Of a stretch of DNA of 50,950 nt, positions 42,828 to 50,950 are shown piece by piece. Under the pieces are notes generated by a model. That model was given only the letters and a program-made list of their open reading frames with translations, was not told the DNA's origin and did not search any database. A program made the position numbers and the translations under genes. The DNA comes from Ophiostoma sp. CBS 140.51 (taxonomy: Eukaryota > Ascomycota > Sordariomycetes > Ophiostomatales > Ophiostomataceae). The stretch covers positions 1-50,950 of the forward strand of contig JANSLP010000245.1 in NCBI GenBank assembly GCA_029298735.1, given 5' to 3'. Position 1 is the stretch's first letter, and every line of letters begins with the position of its first letter.

Positions 42828-43637
42828 CTACTCCCAGGCAGAGACGTCAAAACCGGCCTTCTTGAGACCAGTCAGGCTGGTCGACACCAGGCTCTTGGCG
42901 CTGACGACATCGGGGGGCTGGTCGTAGTCCCAGTAGCGGGCCTCTGCCTGCGGCTTCACCCACTGGTAGACCTTGCCAATGGGCATGGTGGCGCCCTTTT
43001 TTTCGGGGAATTGCTTCTCCCACGTGGCGACGTGCTCGTGGCTTTTGAAGAAGTTGATGTTCTCGCAGGTGTAGACAAAGTTCTTGGACCAGTGATCAGG
43101 GCCCCGGCCTGTCAGTTAGTACGGTACGTCCAAGTTGAGGAGGATAGTGGGGGACGCACCTATGTGGATGACGGCATCCGGGGCGTCATTCTCCAACAGC
43201 TCGCCGTCCTTCCACTTGGTAGTGATGGGCTCCCAGCAGCACGGGCATAGCGACCGCACAGTCAGCTCCTGACCGGGGAACAGCTTGTGGGCGGCGGCCG
43301 ACTCGCCGGCGCTGCCCAGGTTAAAAACGCGGCCGTCGTCCAGGGTGCCCTCGTTGCGGGTGGGGACGTAGCTAAAGGGCGGCATCTTGAGCAGGCTCAG
43401 CTCGGTGCCGGGAGTGACCATGACCTGCACGCCAATGTGCAGCTGGTCGATGGCGTGCCACAGCGTCTCTTGGTCAAACTTGAGCGCCTTTTGGATGGTA
43501 TGAATGTTGGGGCCGCTTTGGTTGTCCATAAAGTACTGGATGATAAATCGGCGCAGCTGCTTGCTCTCCGGCGCCAGGTCGTACGGCTCGCTAGCGCAGC
43601 CGGGGAAGATGCCGTATCCAGTCGTCCAGGTATGCAT
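42828..43637 (-). CDS. MerB-like (alkylmercury-lyase fold) protein
   Basis: Two exons (43637-43160 and 43108-42828) give 252 residues. The 51-base intron has a GTGCGT donor, a CTAAC branch and a CAG acceptor. The N-terminal part is a helical winged-helix-like segment (LRRFIIQYFMDNQ ... ALKFDQETLWHAIDQL). The core resembles the organomercurial lyase fold: a first cysteine motif at 131 (RSLCPCCWEPI), then Cys174 in FVYTCENINFFKSHEHVATW, which matches the MerB second cysteine followed by a phenylalanine pair and a downstream Trp. MerB uses two Cys and one Asp or Ser to cleave carbon-mercury bonds. Here the Asp position appears to be Cys134. Mercury resistance is therefore only one possibility; a metal- or thiol-binding role is another. 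No MerA-like reductase is in the window. Confidence 0.68.
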
Positions 43638-44878
43638 CGCGGATGGATGTGGATGTTTGTTTGGTGGATATGTGTCAGTGTGTAGATCACTGTGTGTTTT
43701 GAGTGTCTGCTATAGCGAGAATGAGATCTGCGTGCTATATCTATGCGATACTTGAGATGCTGTTGATCGTGCGCCGCGTCTGGATTGACTGAGGCCCTCC
43801 ACGACGTATCGTGTTATATTATATATATATACGTCGTTTGCTGGGCACCTCGGCTACGGTGATGCATCGTGGGGACGGTGCCTTGATGGTGCCTCGAAGC
43901 CTAGGCTCTGGGCGCCCGCTCTAGCTCTGTTCAGTGCCACCGCTTGTTCCTGGTTGTCGTTCGCCGTCGTGCACGTGCTGGCTGTCTCTTCGTTTGGCTG
44001 GTAGGCCCTTTTTCCTTTTCCTTTTTCATTTTTTCTGCACCGCGTGAAGTTGGCTACCGCCGCCAATGTGTGAAAACAAACCCGTACGCTACGTCGGACC
44101 TTGGCGGGGTGAACACCGGCACGGGCAGCGCAAAACCGGCCCGGTGCAGCCGCTTCCTCGGCGAGCAGCGCCCGGCGTCCTCGCTGCCGCTAAAGTCCAC
44201 TGAAGAGTCCTCAAATGCGCCAACTCCCTTGCCCCGCACGCCAGCCCTACAGCAGCCCTGCTTACAGCACTATGTATCGCTCGGGCAAAGTTCCACGTGG
44301 GCCGAGCCTCGGGCCGTTAGCCGAAGCCAATCACATTACACCTTTCAGTCCTCAGCATCCATAACAGGTAGAATCGACTGAAGAAAAAAGTGTAGAAAGA
44401 GACGGAAAGTCCGTGGAAAAAAATGGTGTGCGTTGTACATGGATTGTATGTAAGCCAAAAGGAAATGCCAGAGTTCCACCTGTCAAGCCGACTACCTGGG
44501 ACTCCAGAACGGCTGGCCTTCCATGCGTACAGCGCTCCTGCTCAAGTTGTATTTACGACACGTTTGACTTGTTTTTCTGCTGGAAGATGCAGACTTTCAG
44601 ATATTTCCGCTTGGTCTACAGCGTTGAGAATGTACAACACACATCATCTTAACGTACATCTTGCCTTTCCGAGTCATTTTCCGTACCTCATCAATGACTC
44701 TCCTGTTTGAGAGGGACGCGAAATAATCAAATCCAGAAGCAATGGTAATAAAAGAAGGTCTGTCACATTTAAGTTGGTTTTTAATCCACGATACTTTTAG
44801 CAGAGCTTTTGGCATATCTTTACAAATATTTATTATATTGGGTTGGATCTCATGGTCCAACGTGCGCATGCCCACACC
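43638..44878. other. 1.24 kb intergenic region
   Basis: The left end holds the promoter of the MerB-like gene, including the inverted repeat at 43801-43837. The right end is the 3' side of the NmrA-like gene. Frames at 43944-44381 and 44413-44710 show no family features, and I do not call them. Confidence 0.45.
43801..43837. promoter_or_regulatory. 9-base inverted repeat around an (AT)n core
   Basis: ACGACGTAT at 43801-43809 is exactly complementary in reverse to ATACGTCGT at 43829-43837. The loop of 19 bases is almost all A/T with a (TA)n run that could double as a TATA element. It lies 164-200 bases upstream of the MerB-like start codon, a promoter-like position. The ACGT cores resemble bZIP half-sites. 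Function is inference. Confidence 0.4.
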
Positions 44879-45951
44879 CTACTCAAAGAAGGTAACGCCC
44901 TTGTAGACGCCGTGGGCCTTGCCGTCGAGCACCTCCTGGCAGTACTGTAGGTATGGCTTGCCCTGGAGGTCTGGGTAGAGGTCCTTGGCCAGCAGGTAGC
45001 CCAGGTACTTGGCGTACTCGGGCTGGTTGTCGCCGCGAATGCCCCAGGTGTTCCAGTACTGGAAGATGGCCAGCTGGTAAAACTCGGGCGTTCCGACAAC
45101 AATCTGCCCCTCTCTGGCCTCGGCCTTGGCTACGCCGGCAGCAATATCCTCGCGCGGCACATGGTTGCGCGTCACCTTCTCGCCGCTGAGCTTTTCAATC
45201 AAGTCGTAAATCTCCAGCTGCGTCCGCATCTCGGTATAGGCAAAGACGTATTTGTTAAGTGTGCGTGGGTCTCCCACAATGCGCGCCGTGTACACACCAA
45301 TGTCGCTAATGTCGGTTAGCGCGTAGGGCGTGGTGCCCTCGCCGGCAATGGACTGCTCATACGGTGGCAGTGCATAATCAATTCTGCCCGATGGCAGGCG
45401 CGGCAGCGTCGTGTTGTACCACCAGCCCACGTCGATAATCGTGTACGGCAAGTAAATCTTTTTGATATGGTTGATGACGTCCTCCTTAATATCGCGGAGG
45501 ATGAGGATGCCCTTGGGCGGCACAATGGTGGCAAAGCAGCACGGCACAAAGCGGCCCACGCCGGCAGCCTTGCACCCGTTGGCCAGCTGCACCTGCTGCA
45601 TGAGCTCGCTGGGGCCAATGGCCGAGATGACCACATCGAAGCCCTTGAGCGCGGCGGCTAGCTCGGCCTCGGGTCCGCTCAGGTCGACGGCCACAATGTT
45701 CACGCCCTTTTTCTTGTACTCGAGCAGCGCCGGCTTGTTGACAGACGCCGAGCGGGCCAATGCGGTGATTTCCTGTTGGCGTTAGCGGTCGGCAGCTGAC
45801 ATTTTGCACCCGCTGCGTCTGCCTCTGCGTCTTTGTCTGTGCTGTGTCAACTCACATAGTGTGGCTGGGTTGAGGCAATCAAACCCCTCATAATCGACGA
45901 TCCGGTCTCGCCAGTGGCGCCCAGCAGCGCAACCTTGAGTTTGGAAGGCAT
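44879..45951 (-). CDS. NmrA-like / isoflavone-reductase-like NAD(P) protein
   Basis: Two exons (45951-45856 and 45772-44879) give 329 residues. The 83-base intron has a GTGAGT donor and a CAG acceptor. Residues 7-17 (ALLGATGETGS) are the Rossmann G-x-x-G-x-x-G motif at the N-terminus, followed by DVVISAIGPSEL and a GVGRFVPCCFAT segment. The pattern fits the NmrA/phenylcoumaran-benzylic-ether-reductase family of atypical SDRs, which bind NAD(P) and act either as enoyl or ether reductases or as redox sensors. The Lys typical of plant reductases seems to be in the ILRDIKEDVINHIKK region. A TATAAA at 46087-46092 (minus strand) lies 136 bases before the ATG. Substrate and partners are not evident. 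Confidence 0.87.
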
Positions 45952-47632
45952 AGCTAGCAATATCGAGGTATCGAAGATGGAAGCTGTCCGTGTCGATTAG
46001 ATGATTAGAATGGTAAATGTCCCCGTTGCCGTGCTGTAAAATGCTTTATTGAAGCGTTCTATCGTTCTATTTGCAGTGCCAGGCAGTTTATATTAACACC
46101 ACTTGGCGGGGTCTTTGCTTTAGCACGAAAGTAACGTGGACAACTCGCCCCCGGGGACAAAGTTAGCTAGGCCACCCTCGGCACCTAAGTACCGGTTCAT
46201 GTGGTGGATGCGGGGCACAAGGAAAGGTGAGGCACGAATTCGGGGTTGTGACGCAACAAGGAGGACGCGGGCACAGGCAGTAACAGCACTATCCCGCTAT
46301 CCCTTCATCCGAGGGCATAGAGTGTAGTTGGCTACAGATACGGTATGTAATCAGAAAAGTGCCCGACACGGTTTGAATTCGTCAGGCGTATGGACATGCA
46401 TATATATTGAACTACTGGGTGTAGGTACGTTCCCATGTTAGCCGCATCGGGCCATAGCACCCTAGTCGAAAAATGAACGTTCCATGCTCACGTCTCTCCA
46501 ATTGCACTATCGTTCAACACCAAAGTCTTGTCTTTATTGTAAAATACAAAAGTCTCCATCATTTTACTAAACACGGTATAATAAAAAAAGCCGACTCCAG
46601 GACTCCAGGACTCCAGGACTCCAAATGGTGCATCCTGAGGCAAAGTCGTTGTGTGCTGCAGAGGCGTACGAAGTAGTTAAAAAGTCAAACGCTGATTGGC
46701 TGCTTTCCCTCGGCCCTTGGTTACGCCTGCCCGTTGCGCAAGTCCCCAACAACCAAAGCCAACGGTGTTTTCCCCGCGAACCAGGGAATATCCAGGCCCA
46801 AATTATCCCTACAGCGCTGGGCTAGTGCGGAGAACTTGGCCGCGTCAAAGTCGTTTGCACTCCTGAACCTGCCCGTTTATCTTGCCAGAACGATTTACGG
46901 GCACACCCTCTTTCGCTTTAGAACGTACGCCGTACTTTGCACCAATGGACCCAAGGCCATTTGCGACTGGGAACCTGGGAGTCCACGCAGATCCTCATCC
47001 ATATTGAGAAGCTCGGCGCCGGAATACCCCATGGGATGGTAGTGTTGACCAGTCTAGCTCCTTGGCTCCACCGGTTTGGACTGGCCTCGTGGTGCCAATT
47101 GACTTCCCTTCTCCATAGCGTCAAATTGCTGCGTAGCAGGAGGGAGTGCAATATTCTCCGTACGGAGACGTCGAGGTATGCGTTTTTTCTCTGAGTTTTC
47201 TCTCGCCCTCTTTTCTTTGGCTGAGCGCGGGTCCAGTTTTTTTTCTTTACCCCAAGAAGGAGGCTCCTAGAAAATCGCTGGTCATTTTGCGGGGCCCCGG
47301 ATTTCCCAACTTGAAGTTGAACGAGCTGGACCCTCTCACTTTGAATCCTACACGCCGTAAAATCCAATGTTGTGCAGCATCTGTCTCTCTCTCTTTTTTC
47401 TGTACATCCCTTGCCAATCGAAAGCCACAAAGAGACATAACGCATTCGCAATAAGGGCCCACGAAGATTTATACGCCTTTCTGCTTTGGTGTCTCCTTTC
47501 CGTGTTAATCCAACCTCGGCAGAACAGTGATCTTTGTTACGGCGAATTACGGACCTTATACTTCCATCGATAACCAGACCCAACACTGAACCAGACAGTC
47601 ATTCTCGGCCGCACTACTGCCAACATATCCCT
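45952..47632. other. 1.7 kb intergenic region
   Basis: This lies between the divergent NmrA-like gene and the large regulator gene and holds both promoters. It contains an 8-base tandem repeat at 46593-46623. A 222-residue frame on the minus strand (46918-47586) is basic, low in family features and overlaps the regulator's leader, so I regard it as chance. The long leader before the regulator ATG is C/T-rich in places. Confidence 0.4.
46593..46623. repeat. Tandem repeat, 3.9 x 8 bases (GACTCCAG)
   Basis: Three exact units of GACTCCAG are followed by GACTCCA in the same phase. It is a short microsatellite-like array in non-coding DNA. Confidence 0.75.
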
Positions 47633-50600
47633 ATGCAGCTGGGCCTCATCTCCAGAATGCCTTCGCCCAGCGAGAACGGTGAGACGACGGAACGACCGCT
47701 GCTGCCAGCGCTTGGCCGCAACAATGGAGGGGGAGGAGCAGGAGGAGCCATCATCGTCGCCAACACCAGCGACATCACCGGAAACAACAAGCGCCTGCCG
47801 GCGGACACCGTCGGCCTCGCTCCGGCTCCCAAGCGGCGTGCCCCGCGGGCTTGTACGTCGTGCCGCTCGCGCAAGGTACGCTGCGACGTCAGCACCAACA
47901 ACAGCATGCCATGCACAAACTGCCGCCTGGACAGTGTCGAGTGCCGGCTGACCACGTCCAGCCGTGGTCGTCCACGGCTGGTGCAAGAGACGGAGACGCA
48001 AGAAGCGGCTGCGTCAGCGGCCGCACAGGCACCATCACCACCACAATCTCAGCCACAACCTCAACCACAGCAACAGCAACAGCAACAGCGAGCGCGCCGC
48101 ATGAGTGCCGTGGTCACTTCGCCGCGCCCGGAGAACAACTGCCACCACAATCACAATCACCGCCGCCACCATGTGACAATCCGGCGCCAAAGCGCTGCTG
48201 CCGCCGACCTGTATGCGAGTGCGGTTTCACCGTCGCCGGCGTGGCCGACGCTTCACACCCAGGGACGGGGAGATGATACAAATTTCTTCGTGTCGCCGCG
48301 CAGTCTCTCCGTCTCCGACAGCGGCATGTCGTCAACAGCAACGTCGGCTTGCTCCCCGGCATCCGTAGTGGTGGCAGCACCGGCAGATGACGCGACGCAC
48401 ACACAGCACACACAGCACGCAAACTGCGCGGGCGCCAACGCTGCCAGCAGCACCCCCGCGTACATCCCCGCACACTTTAAGCCGTTGCCGGCGCACCTGC
48501 AGCCTGTTGACATTGAGTACCTGGCGCGCAAGGGAGCTCTGACATTGCCAGAAGAAGAAGTGCAGCGCGAGATTATCCTGAAGCACATCCAGTACGTGCA
48601 CCCGTTCATGCCCATCCTCAACCTGCCAGACTTTTTGACGTCGCCGGTGCGGCGCGAGCCGGGCTCGTGCAGCTTTTTGCTATTCCAGGCCGTCATGTTT
48701 ACGTCGGCCAACTTTATCGACATGGACTATCACAGGGTGGACCAAAAACAGCCGCCCGGAGAAGCGCCCGACCACGCGGCCATCCGCAAGACGTTTTTCA
48801 GCCGCGCGCGCCTCCTGTACGACCAGGACTGCGAGCAGGACCGCCTCACGCTGCTGCAGGCGCTGCTACTCATGACGGTGTGGTACCAGCGACCGGGAGA
48901 CGAGAAGGAGGAGACGTGGTACTGGACGGGCGTCATGTTGTCGCTGGCGCAGACGCTGGGCTTGCACCGCAACCCCGAGCACCTGCAGGACGTCCCACTC
49001 GAAATGCGGCTGCTGCGCAAGCGCATCTGGTGGTCGTGCCTGATTCAGGACCGGCTGTTGGCGCTGGGACTGAAGCGGCCGTCGCGCATCCGCCGGGGCG
49101 ACTACGACGTGCCGCCGCTAACTTTTGAGGATTTCAACATTGAGACGTTGAGCAGCGAGCTGCTGCGCTACCTGGGCCCGCTGCCACTGTCTGACGATAC
49201 ACCCTCCAAGACGAGCATTGTGCTGTCGTTTATCGCGCTCAGCCAGCTGTGCGTCCTCATTGGCGACATTCTCGCCACACAGTACTCGTCGCTACTCAGC
49301 AGTGGCAGTAATGGCAGGCCAGTTCAGCCCATCTCGCTCGACCACCTGGCAGTCATGGTGGTGCCGCGCAGTGCGACCGAGTGTGTTGACGAACTGGAGC
49401 AGTGCGACGCCGCCCTCGACGCCTGGGCCGCCGCCCTGGATTCGGGAGCGCGTTTCCGCGCCGGCCGCCACGAAAAGGACAGCAGCCACCGCGTGCTCTG
49501 GCTGCACCAGGCGCTGCTGCACATGGTGTATTTGACGACGGTGGTCATGCTGCATCGCCCACGCGTGCTGCAGGCTGATAGTCGCGGGGGCGGTGGTGGC
49601 GGCAGCGTCAGCTGCCGCGAGGCCGGCGGTGATGATGACGGTGACAACTGCGGCGACGGTGACTCCCCCTTCACTGCCAGCATCCGCCGTTCCAAGGACA
49701 AGATTACGCGCGCCGCCGCCGGCATCACCGAGGTCATTTACGACTTGTACCACGACAGCCAGCTGCGCTTCGTCTCGCCCGCCGCCATCTCGGCGCTGGT
49801 CTCGGCCACGCTGATCCACCTCTTTGACGTGCGCTCTGCCGGCCCGGATGCCCGCTACACCTCCATTGGCCGCTTCTACCAGTGCTGGCAGGCTCTGCAC
49901 TACCTGCGTGGTCTGTATGCGTCCGCCGACCAGTCGATTGCCTTTCTCGAGTTTTACATTAGCAAGACGCAAGTCAACATTCCCATGCTCACCTTATCGC
50001 CAGCTGCGGCGGGGATGTCAATGTCTGTGTCTGTATCCGCGCGCGGCACTGCGCAGCCAGGCATTGCTGGCGGCGCTGTTGGCGCTGCTAATGCTTCTGG
50101 CTCTGCTTCTGCTTCTTCTGGATCGCCGTCCGTGGCCACGCCCCACAGCCATAGCCACAGCACCTCCACTCAGCACGCCATGTCCGTCATGACCAGCCTG
50201 CACAGCGAGGTCCAGCCGCCGCCGCCGCAGCTGCAGTCATCGTCGACGACCAACCGCGACCGTCCGCGTAGCATCAGCAGCGGACGCTTGCCTTCGGTGT
50301 CGAACCTCGTGGCCAGCTCGGTTGCCAGCCCCGGGCCCCGCGTGCCCGACATCTCTAGCATGTCCCTCTCTGTACCCATGGCACCGCTCATCTACAGTAG
50401 CGGTAGCGTCAGGGACACGCGCGACGACCTTGCCTCCGCGCCGCGCTCCCCGCCTCTGCGCGACCCGCTACTTGCCGCGGTGGCCGCGGTGGATGGGCCC
50501 ATGACGTCCGCCATGGAGCCCGCCATTGTAGTTGGCCCGCACATCCACTCGCACCACCAACCACACCACCAGCACCAACATGAACACGACGAGTGGAGCG

Positions 50601-50737
50601 GCATGGGTGCCGTAGACAGCATGTTGCAGTCCTTTATTGACTTCAATGCCGACTCGGCCTTCTTCGCAACCGCGGCCAGCGTCGAGCACGACGGCATGGT
50701 GTCATCGCCGACTGTGGCTCACCTTCGCTCTGTATGA
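47633..50737 (+). CDS. Large Zn(II)2Cys6 regulator, CTF1-beta/FarB-like
   Basis: A single exon encodes 1034 residues from the first in-frame ATG at 47633; a second ATG at 47657 (MPSPSENG) is equally possible. The zinc cluster is at residues 74-104 (C-x2-C-x6-C-x9-C-x2-C-x6-C) and follows a basic PKRRAPRA segment. A Gln/Pro-rich stretch and a His-rich stretch follow. The regulator domain then opens with EYLARKGALTLPEEEVQREI and HPFMPILNLPDFL, the pattern of cutinase transcription factor 1-beta and the fatty-acid regulators FarA/FarB. It continues with TVWYQRPGDEKEETWYWTGV and RIWWSCLIQDRLLALGLKRP. The last 250 residues are low-complexity (Ser, Ala, Gly, His). Relatives activate lipid, fatty-acid or cutin breakdown genes; no such target is adjacent. 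The high G+C, repetitive coding sequence is typical of this gene class. Confidence 0.87.
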   Translation: MQLGLISRMPSPSENGETTERPLLPALGRNNGGGGAGGAIIVANTSDITGNNKRLPADTVGLAPAPKRRAPRACTSCRSRKVRCDVSTNNSMPCTNCRLDSVECRLTTSSRGRPRLVQETETQEAAASAAAQAPSPPQSQPQPQPQQQQQQQRARRMSAVVTSPRPENNCHHNHNHRRHHVTIRRQSAAAADLYASAVSPSPAWPTLHTQGRGDDTNFFVSPRSLSVSDSGMSSTATSACSPASVVVAAPADDATHTQHTQHANCAGANAASSTPAYIPAHFKPLPAHLQPVDIEYLARKGALTLPEEEVQREIILKHIQYVHPFMPILNLPDFLTSPVRREPGSCSFLLFQAVMFTSANFIDMDYHRVDQKQPPGEAPDHAAIRKTFFSRARLLYDQDCEQDRLTLLQALLLMTVWYQRPGDEKEETWYWTGVMLSLAQTLGLHRNPEHLQDVPLEMRLLRKRIWWSCLIQDRLLALGLKRPSRIRRGDYDVPPLTFEDFNIETLSSELLRYLGPLPLSDDTPSKTSIVLSFIALSQLCVLIGDILATQYSSLLSSGSNGRPVQPISLDHLAVMVVPRSATECVDELEQCDAALDAWAAALDSGARFRAGRHEKDSSHRVLWLHQALLHMVYLTTVVMLHRPRVLQADSRGGGGGGSVSCREAGGDDDGDNCGDGDSPFTASIRRSKDKITRAAAGITEVIYDLYHDSQLRFVSPAAISALVSATLIHLFDVRSAGPDARYTSIGRFYQCWQALHYLRGLYASADQSIAFLEFYISKTQVNIPMLTLSPAAAGMSMSVSVSARGTAQPGIAGGAVGAANASGSASASSGSPSVATPHSHSHSTSTQHAMSVMTSLHSEVQPPPPQLQSSSTTNRDRPRSISSGRLPSVSNLVASSVASPGPRVPDISSMSLSVPMAPLIYSSGSVRDTRDDLASAPRSPPLRDPLLAAVAAVDGPMTSAMEPAIVVGPHIHSHHQPHHQHQHEHDEWSGMGAVDSMLQSFIDFNADSAFFATAASVEHDGMVSSPTVAHLRSV

Positions 50738-50950
50738 GAGCAGAAGCTTGTACAAAGTTTTTGAGTATTGTCCTCGTTCTTTAACTTCTTTTTTTGTCTC
50801 TGTCTTTATGTGTTTTTATTTGTCTTACGGAATGATTAGTCTTGGGTGCTGGGGAGTAGTAATGGTTTAGCATTCGTTGGAAGATGGCGGTATATAGTCG
50901 AGACAAATCAAGAGAAGCAAATCGGTCGGATCGCAAGTCGTCCAGGCTTC
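50738..50950. other. 3' flank of the regulator gene
   Basis: T-rich sequence follows the stop and is probably 3' untranslated region. No further gene is seen before the window ends. Confidence 0.4.

Noticed and set aside
46918..47586. 222-residue minus-strand frame before the large regulator
   Set aside because: Basic, featureless, and lies in the promoter/leader zone; no family resemblance.

Overview
The window is nuclear DNA from a filamentous ascomycete. The genes carry short spliceosomal introns (about 45-75 bases, GTRNGY donors, CTAAC-type branch sites). Three of them encode Zn(II)2Cys6 regulators, a fungus-specific family, and there are fungal-type MFS, SDR, NmrA and peroxisomal amino-acid oxidase genes. 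The gene style fits Sordariomycetes, possibly Ophiostomatales, but that placement is inference. I saw no rRNA, tRNA, CRISPR or intact transposon.

Left part (0.4-16.2 kb): a small orphan gene; an N,N-dimethylformamidase-type large subunit that shares a 1.9 kb divergent promoter region with a Zn2Cys6 regulator; a secreted GH33 sialidase; an aldo/keto reductase; a second Zn2Cys6 regulator; and, divergent from it, a siderophore-type MFS transporter. This looks like accessory catabolic or uptake content with local regulators.

Middle part (16.4-28.1 kb): a block of gene decay. It holds an SDR pseudogene with several frameshifts and a nonsense codon, and an N-terminally truncated Zn2Cys6-type regulator remnant that abuts its start. 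Next is a very large NO VEIN/sacsin-like ATPase-DUF3883 gene, complete except for one frameshift. After 2.4 kb with no recognisable gene comes a D-amino-acid oxidase pseudogene with a stop codon, a lost splice acceptor and a frameshift.

Right-centre (28.6-36.2 kb): four apparently intact enzyme genes in alternating orientation. They are an S9 serine peptidase, an NtaA/SnaA/DszA-type FMN monooxygenase, a DszC/SfnB-like acyl-CoA-dehydrogenase-fold flavoenzyme divergent from it, and a class-C beta-lactamase-fold serine hydrolase. The DszA-like/DszC-like pair has the arrangement expected of a sulfur- or heteroatom-scavenging or xenobiotic-degradation cluster.

Right part (38.1-50.7 kb): a secreted serine-rich protein; two head-to-head SDR paralogues with identical intron positions, one with degenerate cofactor and active-site motifs; a MerB-like (organomercurial lyase fold) protein with an unusual CPCC motif; an NmrA/isoflavone-reductase-like protein; and a large CTF1-beta/FarB-like Zn2Cys6 regulator.

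Splice coordinates were derived by hand from reading-frame continuity and consensus sites. Domain names come from family recognition, not from database searches.
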